Shown here: positions 7,629-16,595 of the stretch, in pieces
How the letters are laid out: every line of letters begins with the position of its first letter
How positions within the stretch are numbered: the first letter of the stretch is position 1
Origin: Actinoplanes sp. SE50/110
Lineage (GTDB): Bacteria; Actinomycetota; Actinomycetes; Mycobacteriales; Micromonosporaceae
Length of the DNA stretch: 64,000 nt
Assembly: GCF_900119315.1 (NCBI RefSeq)
Contig: NZ_LT827010.1
Coordinates: 4,745,001-4,809,000 of the forward strand
Reading direction: 5' to 3'
Made by a program: the position numbers and the translations under genes
Notes under the pieces: model-generated
What the model was told of the DNA's origin: nothing
Databases searched by the model: none
What the model saw: the letters and a program-made list of their open reading frames with translations, nothing else

Positions 7629-8156
7629 TCAGTCGGGTTGACGCTGGCGCAGGTAGGCCAGGACGGCTTCGCGGGTGGTGCGGACGCCGAACAGGGCGCG
7701 GGCTTCGGCGATGCGTCGGTTGGCGGTGCGCAGGGACAGAAACTCGGCGGCGGCCGCGGCGGCGATGGTGTCGCCGGCGGCGAGGCGGTCGAGCAGGGCG
7801 CGTTGTTCGGGGATGAGGTGGGCGACCGGGTCGGCGCCGTCGGGGTCCTGGTTGACGGCGCCGATGCGGGACAGGTCGTCGATCAGGGCGCGGCCGGCCG
7901 GGGAGTCGGTGTCGCAGATGACGATGACGGCGGCGCCGCGGGCGGCGGCCAGGACGGCCAGGCCGGCGGTGTGGGTGTCGTCGTCGGAGACCCGGCCGTG
8001 CAGGACGAGGTGGGCGGCGGTGACATCCCAGTTGGCGTCGGGCAGGGCGAAGCCGGGCCGGGCGGTCCAGCCGTCGCGGACCAGGCGCCGCAGGATGGTC
8101 TCGGCGTCGGCGGTGCCGGCAACTACGTGGCGTGGTGTGTCGGGTGGATTGTTCAC
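7629..8156 (-). CDS. LuxR-type HTH protein coupled to the LAL regulator
   Basis: 175 residues. The C-terminal ~60 (LLDRLAAGDTIAAAAAAEFLSLRTANRRIAEARALFG) reads as a LuxR/FixJ-like helix-turn-helix, with the usual GxS region degraded. Residues ~45-100 (VLHGRVSDDDTHTAG, GAAVIVICDTDSPAGRALI) resemble a receiver fold without the usual acidic pocket, so phosphorylation is unlikely. GTG at 8156 overlaps the stop of the LAL gene (GTGA), so the two are translated together. It may work as a partner of the LAL protein. Call is moderate because both domains are divergent. Confidence 0.65.
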   Translation of the reverse strand: MNNPPDTPRHVVAGTADAETILRRLVRDGWTARPGFALPDANWDVTAAHLVLHGRVSDDDTHTAGLAVLAAARGAAVIVICDTDSPAGRALIDDLSRIGAVNQDPDGADPVAHLIPEQRALLDRLAAGDTIAAAAAAEFLSLRTANRRIAEARALFGVRTTREAVLAYLRQRQPD

Positions 8157-10594
8157 CGGCCATCCTCGCTGTTGTCGCTGGTGTCTGCGCGGGGCCCGGC
8201 GGCGGCGAAGGCCAGGGCGGCGGCTTCGGTGCGGGTCCGGGCGCCGAGTTTGCGCATGCTGGCCCGGATGTGGGTGTCGACGGTCTCGGTGGAGATGCCG
8301 AGTTGCCCGGCGATGCGCCGGGTCGGCTCGCCGGCCGCGACCAGGCGCAGCACGTCCTGTTCGCGTTGGGTGAGGCCGCCCTCGGAGCGGCGGCTGCGGG
8401 TGTCGCGGTGGATGCCGTGCTGGCGCAGGCCGCGGCGGGCGCGGCCGGCCAGCACGGTCAGCCCGGCGGCGTCGGCGAGCTCCTCGGCGCGCAGCAGGGC
8501 GGTGACGGCCCGGTCCCGGTCCGGGTCGGTGAGGCCGGCGGCGAGCAGGCAGCGGATCTGTTCGCGCAGGGCGACGGGTTGCCAGCTGTCGGCGGCGGCC
8601 GGGAAGCCGGTGCCGACCGCCCAGGCGGTCAGGGTGCGCCGGGCGGGACCGGGCAGTCCGGTGGGGATGGGTGCGGCGGCCGGCAGCCCGAGGTCGTGGG
8701 CGGCCCACCGGCCGGTGATCGCGTGCAGGCCGGCGAGCAGGCCGTCGCCGGTGCCGGTGGCGGCGCCGCGCTCGGGTTGCCCGTCGAGCCAGGCGGCTTC
8801 GCGGGCGACCCAGTCGGCGGCCGGGTGCGGTGGCGCCGTCTTCAGCCGGGCCCGGGCGGCGGCGAGCAGGCCGGTGTCGGCCTCGATGAGGGCGGTCGCG
8901 GCGGTGGCGTACGCCTGCGCGTCGTCGGGGACGGCCAGGTCGGTGAGGGTGGTGGCGCGTTTGACGACGCCGTCGGCGGGCCCGTGCAGGGCCAGCGCCC
9001 AGTCGGCGGCGGCCAGGAACCGGGTCTGCCAGGTGTAGGCCAATTGCTGCCCGGCGACCTCGGCGGCGCGCAGCGCGACCTCGGCGGACTCCTGCAGGCG
9101 GCCGTCGCCGGCCAGGTGTTCGACCAGCAGCCAGGCGCTCCACCGGCTGATCAGCGGGTCGCCGCCGGGGTCGGCGGCGGCGGCGAGGTCGGTGTCCCAG
9201 CCGGCGACCCGGTGCGCGGCACGCACGGCGGCCAGGGCGGCGGCGACCCCGGGGGGTGCGGTGGCGTGCCGGGCGGCGATCTTCTCGGCCAGGTCGAGGG
9301 CGGACATGGGTGCGGTGGCCAGGGCGGACAGCAGCATGACCCGGTCGCGGGCGGCGACCACGGGGGCGGCGGCGGTGTCCGGCACGCCGGTGACCGCGGC
9401 CGCGGCGGCGTGCGGGTCACCGGCCTGCAGCAGGGCCTCGCCGTGCAGGACGGCGACTTCCAGGGCCAGCGGGGCGGCCGCGCCGCTCGCCCGGGCGCCG
9501 GCCGCGGCCAGCACGCCCGCCGCGTCCCCGGGCTGCCCGGCCTGCAGCAGGGCGTCCGCGGCGGCCAGGCGCACCCGCAGGTCGACCGGGGTGTCGAGGC
9601 GGCAGGCGAACAGCAGCAGGGCGGCGCGTTGCCCGCCGACGACCTGGTCGGCGGCGGTCAGGGCGTGCCGGTACGCGCCGGCGGTGTCGCCGGCGGCGGC
9701 CAGGTGCCGGGCCGCTTCGGCCGGTGGGGTGAGCTGGGCCAGACGCTGGTGCATGTCCGCGCGGGCGGCGGTGTCGAGCAGCCCGGCGGCGGTTTCCGCG
9801 ACGTAGGCCGACACCGGGTACAGATCGCCGCCGGGTTCGGTGCCGACCAGGCCCGCGGCGAGCAGGTCGGCCGCGCCGGGACCGAGCAGTCCGGCGGGGG
9901 CGGGCCGGCCGAGCAGACCGAGGGCGGCCAGGGCGGTGCGGGCCGGGCGGGGCAGATCGGCCAGGGCGGTGGCTATCGCGTACGCAATCTGATCGATGTC
10001 CTGGCCGGCGGGTGCGCGACCCGCGGCCGCCTGCCGGGCCAGAGCGATGATCGCGAGGGGGTTGCCGCCGGCCCGGGCGGCGACCGCGGTCAGCGTGCCC
10101 TCGTCGAGGCGGGCGGCGGTGCGCCGGGCCAGGGCGAGCGCTTCGTCGTCGGTCAGCGGGGGTACGCCGATCCAGGCGCTCGCCGCGGCCCGCAGCCGCT
10201 GATGTGCCTCGTCGGGCAGCCGGTGCGGGGTGCGCAGCGCGACCAGCACCCGGCAGGTGCGGGCCAGGTGCGGCAGGGCGGCGATCGTGGCCGGGTCGCA
10301 GTGGTGCAGGTCGTCCAGGACGAGCAGGCCGCCGCGGACCCGGGAGCGGACCGCCTCGGCGAGCAGGTGCACGTCGTCGCCGGGCAGCCGGGCGCGGACC
10401 GCGCGGGACAGCGCCAGGGCCGGGACGCCGGCGAGCATGGCCAGGCCGCCGCCGGCGTGCACCGGGCCGCCGAGGGTCGCGGCGAGGCGCTGCAGCAGGG
10501 TGCTGCGGCCGCAGCCGGGCGGGCCGGCGAGCACGACGAGGCCGGGGCCGTGACGCAGAGTGGAGGATGCGGCCAGGTGAGCCTCGTCCGCCAC
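8153..10594 (-). CDS. Large ATP-binding LuxR-family (LAL) transcriptional regulator
   Basis: 813 residues. Walker A GPPGCGRST is at 24-32 and Walker B-like LLVLDDLHHCD near 105-115. A long TPR-like helical middle follows, and a LuxR HTH closes the protein (LTQREQDVLRLVAAGEPTRRIAGQLGISTETVDTHIRASMRKLG). GTG at 10594 is chosen because AAGGAGG lies 8 nt upstream. LAL proteins are ATP-dependent activators, often of secondary metabolism or surface genes. It is divergent from the dynamin operon across 185 bp, which makes that operon a candidate target; this is inference from position only. Confidence 0.9.
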   Translation of the reverse strand: MADEAHLAASSTLRHGPGLVVLAGPPGCGRSTLLQRLAATLGGPVHAGGGLAMLAGVPALALSRAVRARLPGDDVHLLAEAVRSRVRGGLLVLDDLHHCDPATIAALPHLARTCRVLVALRTPHRLPDEAHQRLRAAASAWIGVPPLTDDEALALARRTAARLDEGTLTAVAARAGGNPLAIIALARQAAAGRAPAGQDIDQIAYAIATALADLPRPARTALAALGLLGRPAPAGLLGPGAADLLAAGLVGTEPGGDLYPVSAYVAETAAGLLDTAARADMHQRLAQLTPPAEAARHLAAAGDTAGAYRHALTAADQVVGGQRAALLLFACRLDTPVDLRVRLAAADALLQAGQPGDAAGVLAAAGARASGAAAPLALEVAVLHGEALLQAGDPHAAAAAVTGVPDTAAAPVVAARDRVMLLSALATAPMSALDLAEKIAARHATAPPGVAAALAAVRAAHRVAGWDTDLAAAADPGGDPLISRWSAWLLVEHLAGDGRLQESAEVALRAAEVAGQQLAYTWQTRFLAAADWALALHGPADGVVKRATTLTDLAVPDDAQAYATAATALIEADTGLLAAARARLKTAPPHPAADWVAREAAWLDGQPERGAATGTGDGLLAGLHAITGRWAAHDLGLPAAAPIPTGLPGPARRTLTAWAVGTGFPAAADSWQPVALREQIRCLLAAGLTDPDRDRAVTALLRAEELADAAGLTVLAGRARRGLRQHGIHRDTRSRRSEGGLTQREQDVLRLVAAGEPTRRIAGQLGISTETVDTHIRASMRKLGARTRTEAAALAFAAAGPRADTSDNSEDGR

Positions 10595-10779
10595 TAGTGG
10601 TCCTCCTTCTCTGGCACGAACACGGGATCCCCCGGGTGGTGTCGGCATCCGTAGGCTGTGCCGCGGACAGGTAATCAAACCTGATCCTGATCCACGGTCG
10701 AGAAAGGGCCCCGTTTCGTGACGTCGACTGCCGCCTTCTGCACATTGTCGCTGACGGTGTGCTCAGCTGACGAGTCACG

Positions 10780-12273
10780 GTGACCGGCCCGCTCAGCACC
10801 CGACTGGCTACCCTCTGTCACGATATTGTCACGGAATTCGGTTCCGCTGCTGGTGGCCAGGTACGACAGATCGGCAACCGTCTCCACGAGCCGTTACGCG
10901 TCGCGATCGCCGGGCGCCTGAAAGCCGGAAAGTCGACACTAGTGAACGCCCTGATCGGCCGGCGGGTCGCCCCGACCGCCGCCGGCGAGTGCACCCGGGT
11001 CGTCACCCGGTTCCGGTACGGCCCGGCCGACCGGGTGAACATCGTCACCCGCGACGGCATCCACCACAGCCTGCCCCTCGACGACGACGGCATGGTCCCC
11101 GCCCGCCTCGGCGTGCCCGCCACCCGGATCGCCTACCTCGACGTCACCCTCACCAACGACCGACTGAAAACGATCACCGTCGTGGACACCCCGGGCCTGT
11201 CCTCGACCGACACCGCCTCCAGCGACCGCGCCCGCCACGTCGTCGGCGACGCACCCTTCGACGACGACATCGACGCCGACTCGGCCGGCGAGGTCGCCGC
11301 CGCCGAAGCCGTCATCTACGTCTTCACCCAGGCGGTGCGCGCCGACGACGTACGCGCCCTGGACGCCTTCCACGACGCGTCCGCCCGTCTGGCGGCCAGC
11401 CCGATCAACGCCCTCGGCGTCCTGGCCAAGGTCGACACCCTGGCCGGCGGCGCCGGCGACCCGTGGCCGGTCGCCGCGCCCCTGGCCGAGCAGCAGGCCG
11501 CCCTGCTGCGCCGCACGGTCAGCGGCGTCGTCCCGCTGATCGGCCTGCTCGCCGAGACCACCGGCGCCGGCCGGCTCACCGACGCCGACCGCGACGCCCT
11601 GGCCCGCCTGGCCGCCCTGCCCACCGGCGAGCTCACCCTGCTGCTCACCTCCACCGACCTGCTGCGCACCCTGCCCGCCCCGATCCCGGCCGACCACCGC
11701 GAACGGCTCCTCGGGCGCCTGGACCTGTACGGCATCGGCTTCGCCTGCGCGCAGCTCGCCGCCGAACCCCGGCTGGGCACCGGCGACCTGGTGCGCCGCC
11801 TCGAAGCCGCCTCCGGCATCCCCCGGCTGCGCACCACCCTGCAACAGTCGTTCGGCTGGCGCGCCGACGCGATCAAGGCCGGCTGGGCGCTGACCCGGCT
11901 GGACCGCCTCGCCGGGCACACCGGCGACCCCCGCCTGCGCGCCGGCGTCCGCGACGCCCTGGAAACCGTGCTGCGCGACCCCGCCTACCACCGGCTGCGA
12001 CTGCTCGACGCCGCCCAGCGCGCCGCGACCGGCGCCGTACGCCTGCCCGCCGACCGGGAGACCGAACTGATCCGCCTCGCCACCTCCACCGACCCCCGGT
12101 ACATCCTCGACCTGCCGCAGGCACCCGAGCAGGAACTGGCCACCGCCGCCATCGCCGCGGCCGGCCGCTGGCGCGCCTACGCCGTCGACGGCGCCGGCCC
12201 CGCCCAGGCCCGCGTCGCGCACATCGCGCACCGCGGCTTCCAGCTGCTGGCCCAGGAGGTCCGCCATGCGTGA
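10780..12273 (+). CDS. Dynamin-like GTPase, IniC-like
   Basis: 497 residues, close to mycobacterial IniC in size. GTPase motifs are P-loop GRLKAGKST at 45-53, DTPG at 136-139 and a TKxD-type AKVD at 216-219. The remainder is helical and lacks a long hydrophobic hairpin. GTG at 10780 is the only start after an in-frame stop at 10768. Its stop overlaps the next gene by 8 bp. Paired bacterial dynamins of this kind act at the cytoplasmic membrane. Mycobacterial IniA is reported to remodel membranes and is induced by cell-wall drugs. The IniC label is by length, motif and gene order. Confidence 0.85.
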   Translation: MTGPLSTRLATLCHDIVTEFGSAAGGQVRQIGNRLHEPLRVAIAGRLKAGKSTLVNALIGRRVAPTAAGECTRVVTRFRYGPADRVNIVTRDGIHHSLPLDDDGMVPARLGVPATRIAYLDVTLTNDRLKTITVVDTPGLSSTDTASSDRARHVVGDAPFDDDIDADSAGEVAAAEAVIYVFTQAVRADDVRALDAFHDASARLAASPINALGVLAKVDTLAGGAGDPWPVAAPLAEQQAALLRRTVSGVVPLIGLLAETTGAGRLTDADRDALARLAALPTGELTLLLTSTDLLRTLPAPIPADHRERLLGRLDLYGIGFACAQLAAEPRLGTGDLVRRLEAASGIPRLRTTLQQSFGWRADAIKAGWALTRLDRLAGHTGDPRLRAGVRDALETVLRDPAYHRLRLLDAAQRAATGAVRLPADRETELIRLATSTDPRYILDLPQAPEQELATAAIAAAGRWRAYAVDGAGPAQARVAHIAHRGFQLLAQEVRHA

Positions 12274-14068
12274 CCTGACCGCCACCCTGGACGCCGCCGT
12301 CCGCGACAGCCTCGCCTACCTGCGCGGCGTCGACATGGACGCCGCCGCCGACCTCGCCGAGCTGCGCCGCACCCAGCTCACCCGACCCGGCGTGGTCGTC
12401 GTCGGCGAAACCAAACGCGGCAAGAGCTCCCTGGTCAACGCCCTGCTCGGGGTCCCCGGCCTGTCCCCGGTCGACGCCGCCGTCACCACCGCCGCCTACC
12501 TCGACTTCGTGCCCGGCCCGGCGTACTCGGCCCGCGCCTGGCTGCCCGAGGGCGGCGACAGCGTCCCGGTCGACGACCTCGGCGCCTGGGCCCGCGGCGC
12601 CCACCGCGCCCGCCGCATCGAGGTCACCCACCCCGCCCCGCTGCTGCAGTACCTGAGCCTGCTCGACACCCCGGGCGCCGGCGGCCTCGACCCGGTGCAC
12701 GCCGTCGTCGCCCTCGACGCGGTCCGCCGCGGCACCGCCCTGCTGTTCGTCGCCGACGCCTCCGCCCCCCTGTCCAGCCCCGAACTCGCCTTCCTGGCCC
12801 AGGCCGCCGAACGCGTCGACGCCGTCGTCTTCGCCCTCACCAAGATCGACGCGTTCGGGCAGTGGCGGCGCATCGCCGAGGACAACCGGGCCCTGCTGCA
12901 GGCCCACGCCCCGCGCTTCGCCGCCGCACCCTGGTACCCGGTCTCCGCCCGCCTCGCCGAACTCGCCCTGACCGCCGCCGGCGACCACCAGAGCACCCTG
13001 GCCGAAGCGTCACAGATCCCCGCCCTGCAGCACGCCCTGATCGAACTCGCCGGCCGCGGCCACCAGCTGCAACTGGCCAACGTGCTGCGCGCCGCCCGCG
13101 GCGAACTCGGCCGCCTGCAGACCCAGGCCGAAACCCGGGTCCAAGCCGCCACCGCCGACCCGGCCCGCCAGGCCGAACTGCGCGCCGACCGGGCCGCCCT
13201 GGCCGCCCGCAAACGCACCGAGTCCCGCCAGTGGTCGCTGCTGCTCAACGCCGAGGTGCAGCGCGCCCGGGTCGAAGCGGTCGGCGGGCTGCGCAGCCGG
13301 GTCGCCGACATCCAGCAGGACCTGTCCGCCCGGATCGACAAGATGCGCGGCGAGCAGCTCACCCACCTGCCCGACGACGTCGACACCCACCTGCGGGCGG
13401 TCGCCGCCGACCTGTCGCAACGCCTGGAGAACACCTTCGCCCAGGTCGCCGAGACCGTGCTCACCAGCGCCTTCGAACCGGACGAACGCGACGCCGTGCT
13501 GGGTAAACTGAACGCGACACTGCGCCACGAACTGACCGCGGCGCCACCGCGCGACGGCGCCGGCGACAACATGCTGATCGCCCTGTCCGCCGGCGGCATC
13601 GCGTTCATGGCCGGGCGCGGCGCCGCCCTGGGCATCTCGGTGCTCGGCGCCGCCGGCGGCCTGCTCGTCCCGGTCGCCGGAATCGGACTGGGCCTGGCCG
13701 CCGGCGGGTACGTGCTGTACCGCCGGCGCGTGCACTCCGACCGGCAGCACGCCCGCGGCTGGCTGCGCGACGTGCTCGGCGAGGCCCGCGCCGCCCTCGC
13801 CGACGAGATCACCGTCCGGTTCACCGACCTGCAGTACGCCCTGTCGGTCGCCCTGGACGACGCCACCCAGCGGCGGCTGCGCGACCTCGACGCGCAGATC
13901 GCCGACATCGACGCGGCCGCCGCGGAGGACACCGCCGGGCGCGCCAAACGGCGCGCGGTGGCCCAGCAAGAGCTTGACACGGTACGCGTACGGGTGCGCC
14001 AGGCGGACGAGGCGCTGCTGCGGGCCCGGGCGCTGACCCCGGCACCGATCGACGAGAGGGACAGATGA
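12266..14068 (+). CDS. Dynamin-like GTPase with hydrophobic hairpin, IniA-like
   Basis: 600 residues. P-loop GETKRGKSS is at 47-55, DTPG at 134-137 and TKID at 192-195. Residues ~280-430 form long helices with coiled-coil character. A Gly/Ala-rich hydrophobic hairpin at ~435-488 (NMLIALSAGGIAFMAG to AGGYVLYRRR) is the expected membrane-inserting paddle, and a final coiled coil follows. This matches the IniA type of bacterial dynamin, which binds and remodels membranes upon GTP turnover. Overlaps on both sides (8 bp upstream, 4 bp downstream) show tight translational coupling in a three-gene operon. Confidence 0.88.
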   Translation: MRDLTATLDAAVRDSLAYLRGVDMDAAADLAELRRTQLTRPGVVVVGETKRGKSSLVNALLGVPGLSPVDAAVTTAAYLDFVPGPAYSARAWLPEGGDSVPVDDLGAWARGAHRARRIEVTHPAPLLQYLSLLDTPGAGGLDPVHAVVALDAVRRGTALLFVADASAPLSSPELAFLAQAAERVDAVVFALTKIDAFGQWRRIAEDNRALLQAHAPRFAAAPWYPVSARLAELALTAAGDHQSTLAEASQIPALQHALIELAGRGHQLQLANVLRAARGELGRLQTQAETRVQAATADPARQAELRADRAALAARKRTESRQWSLLLNAEVQRARVEAVGGLRSRVADIQQDLSARIDKMRGEQLTHLPDDVDTHLRAVAADLSQRLENTFAQVAETVLTSAFEPDERDAVLGKLNATLRHELTAAPPRDGAGDNMLIALSAGGIAFMAGRGAALGISVLGAAGGLLVPVAGIGLGLAAGGYVLYRRRVHSDRQHARGWLRDVLGEARAALADEITVRFTDLQYALSVALDDATQRRLRDLDAQIADIDAAAAEDTAGRAKRRAVAQQELDTVRVRVRQADEALLRARALTPAPIDERDR

Positions 14069-14547
14069 GCGACCACTGGGGCGGTTTCGACCACCACGAC
14101 GACGGCGGCGATCACCACCTGCCGGACTTCGACGACTCCCACGACCTGCCCGCCGGCCACGACCTGACGGACATGTCCGACCTGCACGATCAGCACGATC
14201 ATGACGACCCGGGACACGACGACGCCCACCACGACGACGCCCAGCACGACATCGCCGAAATCCCGGACACCCACCACGACCCGGTGGCGCTGACCGACGA
14301 CTTCCCGCCCCACCTCGAAGTCGGCGAACTCCCCGAACCCGTCGACGGCTTCCCCTGGACCGACGCCGCCACCCTCGGACACGCCGCCGCCTACACCCCC
14401 ACCACCGACCCGGTCGACCCGCACGACCTCGCCGCCTACGCCGGCCTCGACGTCCCCGAAGGCAGCGACCCGTGGACCGCCCTGACCGCCTCCGACGACC
14501 CCGCGATCAGCGCCCTGGCCCGCTGGTGGACACCCGATGAACAGTGA
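14065..14547 (+). CDS. Asp/His-rich protein of the dynamin operon
   Basis: 160 residues. The first ~75 are a low-complexity tract of His and Asp (DHHDDGGDHH, DDAHHDDAQHD) with very few basic residues. The C-terminal ~85 are more ordered and acidic, with Pro, Trp and Ala. No membrane span or signal. The ATG overlaps the stop of the second dynamin (ATGA), so it is made with the GTPases. The HD tract could bind divalent metal or act as a flexible adaptor. No known family is recognised and neither role is shown. Confidence 0.75.
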   Translation: MSDHWGGFDHHDDGGDHHLPDFDDSHDLPAGHDLTDMSDLHDQHDHDDPGHDDAHHDDAQHDIAEIPDTHHDPVALTDDFPPHLEVGELPEPVDGFPWTDAATLGHAAAYTPTTDPVDPHDLAAYAGLDVPEGSDPWTALTASDDPAISALARWWTPDEQ

Positions 14548-14619
14548 CCAACATCTCGCTTGAAACGCCCGTGGATGGCATCATGTGCGCGCACCGACCC
14601 ACACCCTGGAGCGCACACG

Positions 14620-15996
14620 ATGGCCCTCACCGGCACCCCGACACCCGCACCCGCCGGTAAACGGGAACGCACCGGCTGGTACCTCTACGACTGGGCCAAC
14701 TCCGCGTTCTCCACCACGGTCATCACCGTCTTCCTCGGCCCGTTCCTCACCAAGGTCACCGAACGGGCCGCCGGCTGCTCCATCGACGCCGACGAGTGCC
14801 ACGCCTCCGTGCACCCGTTCGGGCTCACCGTCGCCGCCGGCTCCTACTTCCCCTACCTGGTGTCGCTGTCGGTGCTGCTCACCGTCTTCGTCCTACCGGT
14901 GATGGGCGCCGTCGCCGACCGCTCCCCGCGCAAGAAACCCCTGCTCGCCACCGCCGCGTTCACCGGCGCCGCCGCCACCGTCGCGATGGCCCTGGTCACC
15001 GGCGACCGCTACCTGCTCGGCGGCATCCTGTTCCTGATCGCCAACATCGCCTTCGGCGCCTCCGTCGTCGTCTACAACTCGTTCCTGCCCCACCTCGGCG
15101 GCCCCGACGAACGCGACCGGATCTCCAGCCGCGGCTGGGGCATCGGCTACCTCGGCGGCGGCGTCCTGCTGCTGCTCAACCTCGTCGCCGTCACCCTGTT
15201 CAGCCAGGACGGCAACCCCCAACGCACCCTCGACCTGGCCCGCTGGTCCATCGTCTCGGCCGGCGTCTGGTGGGCCGCCTTCACCCTGCTGCCCCTGCTC
15301 TGGCTCCGCGAACACCCCGGCGCCGACAGCACCCCCACCCGCGGCAACGTCGTCACCGACGGCTTCCGGCAGCTCGGCCACACCCTCAAGTCGATGCGCG
15401 CCTACCCGCTCACCCTCGCCTTCCTCGGCGCCTACCTGATCTACAACGACGGCATCCAGACCGTCATCTCCCTCGCCAGCCAATTCGGCACCGAGGAACT
15501 CAAACTCGAACAATCCACGCTGATCATCACCATCCTGATCGTCCAATTCCTCGCCTTCGGCGGCGCCCTGCTGCTCGGCGCCCTCGCCAACCGCATCGGC
15601 GCCCGCAACACCATCCTGGTCGCCCTCGCCCTGTGGCTCGTCGTCGTCGTGGCCGCCTTCTGGCTCCCCGCCGGCGCCCCCGTCCCCTTCATGCTCCTGG
15701 GCGCCGGCATCGGCCTGGTCATGGGCGGCAGCCAAGCCCTCAGCCGCAGCCTGTTCTCCCAACTCATCCCCACCGGCCGGGAAGGCGAGTACTACGGCTT
15801 CTACGAAATCAGCGACAAGGGCACCAGCTGGCTCGGCCCGCTGTTCTTCGGCATCATCTTCCAGCTCACCAGCAGCTACCGCCTCGGCATCGTCTCGCTC
15901 GTCGTCTTCTTCGTCACCGGCGGCATCCTGCTCGCCCTCGTCCCGATCCGGCGGGCCGTCATCGCCGCCGGCAACACACCCCCCACACTCATCTGA
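14620..15996 (+). CDS. MFS transporter, UMF1/Atg22-like
   Basis: 458 residues with about twelve hydrophobic spans. The opening WYLYDWANSAFSTTVITVFLGPFLT is the hallmark of the UMF1 family related to yeast vacuolar Atg22. The loop after span 2-3 has DRSPRKKP, the MFS-A-like motif. Substrates of bacterial members are unclear; amino-acid export has been proposed for the eukaryotic relatives. ATG at 14620 is preceded by a weak GGAG. The gene follows the dynamin operon by 72 bp but has room for its own promoter. It is followed by a GntR regulator. Confidence 0.88.
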   Translation: MALTGTPTPAPAGKRERTGWYLYDWANSAFSTTVITVFLGPFLTKVTERAAGCSIDADECHASVHPFGLTVAAGSYFPYLVSLSVLLTVFVLPVMGAVADRSPRKKPLLATAAFTGAAATVAMALVTGDRYLLGGILFLIANIAFGASVVVYNSFLPHLGGPDERDRISSRGWGIGYLGGGVLLLLNLVAVTLFSQDGNPQRTLDLARWSIVSAGVWWAAFTLLPLLWLREHPGADSTPTRGNVVTDGFRQLGHTLKSMRAYPLTLAFLGAYLIYNDGIQTVISLASQFGTEELKLEQSTLIITILIVQFLAFGGALLLGALANRIGARNTILVALALWLVVVVAAFWLPAGAPVPFMLLGAGIGLVMGGSQALSRSLFSQLIPTGREGEYYGFYEISDKGTSWLGPLFFGIIFQLTSSYRLGIVSLVVFFVTGGILLALVPIRRAVIAAGNTPPTLI

Positions 15997-16042
15997 GACC
16001 CCCGCTTCGTTCCCTTCGTCGCCCGAACAGGCCGGACAACCC

Positions 16043-16399
16043 ATGGACATCACGATCGACCCCGACTCCCCCACCCCGCCCTACGAACAGGTCCGCCTAC
16101 GCATCGCCGCACTCGCCGCCGACGGCCACCTCGCCGCCGGCACCCGCCTGCCCCCCGTCCGGCACCTCGCCACCGACCTCGGCCTGGCCGCCAACACCGT
16201 CGCCCGCGCCTACAAGGAACTCGAACAGGCCGGCCTCGTCGAAACCCGCGGCCGAGCCGGCACGGTCATCACCGCCCGCGCCACCGGCACATCGCTGCGG
16301 GCCCAGAAAGCAGCAGCGGCGTACGCCGAAACCACACGCGCCCTGGGCATCCCCGCCGACAAAGCCCTCGCCCTGGTCGAAGCCGCCCTGCACGCCTGA
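16043..16399 (+). CDS. GntR family regulator, YtrA subfamily
   Basis: 118 residues: a GntR winged helix (PPYEQVRLRIAALAADGHLAAG, LAANTVARAYKELEQAGLVETRG) followed by only ~45 residues of helix. That short effector part is typical of YtrA-type GntR proteins, which normally control ABC transporters. Here the only adjacent transporter is the upstream UMF1-type MFS gene, 46 bp away in the same direction. No ABC genes are nearby, so the target is open. A weak ribosome binding site precedes the ATG at 16043. Confidence 0.88.
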   Translation: MDITIDPDSPTPPYEQVRLRIAALAADGHLAAGTRLPPVRHLATDLGLAANTVARAYKELEQAGLVETRGRAGTVITARATGTSLRAQKAAAAYAETTRALGIPADKALALVEAALHA

Positions 16400-16583
16400 C
16401 CCGGCCACCCGCACACCCTGCGGGCCCGGCTCGACCACCCAACCCCGGCTCGCCCGCACGGCGCTCGGCGGCCGGCGCCGGCATCCCGACTCCCCTACCG
16501 CCTCCGGTCCCAGCCAGCGAAACGACAATCGCCTTCGAGGGAACCGGCGCCGGAAGCCACCCGAAAGTGTCGGTGGGTCTCGC

Positions 16584-16589
16584 TAGGTT
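16584..16589 (+). promoter_or_regulatory. -10 box of a leaderless promoter for the gene at 16596
   Basis: TAGGTT lies 6 nt before the ATG at 16596, with no Shine-Dalgarno sequence. One of the clearest leaderless starts in the window. Confidence 0.5.
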
Positions 16590-16595
16590 CACGAC

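Noticed and set aside
8153..10678. Longer start for the LAL regulator at 10678
   Set aside because: The extra 28 residues are Arg/Pro-rich and lack a ribosome binding site, whereas GTG at 10594 has AAGGAGG.
14065..14300. His/Asp codon repeats read as a DNA satellite
   Set aside because: The repeats are irregular at DNA level and lie in a coupled reading frame, so coding selection explains them.
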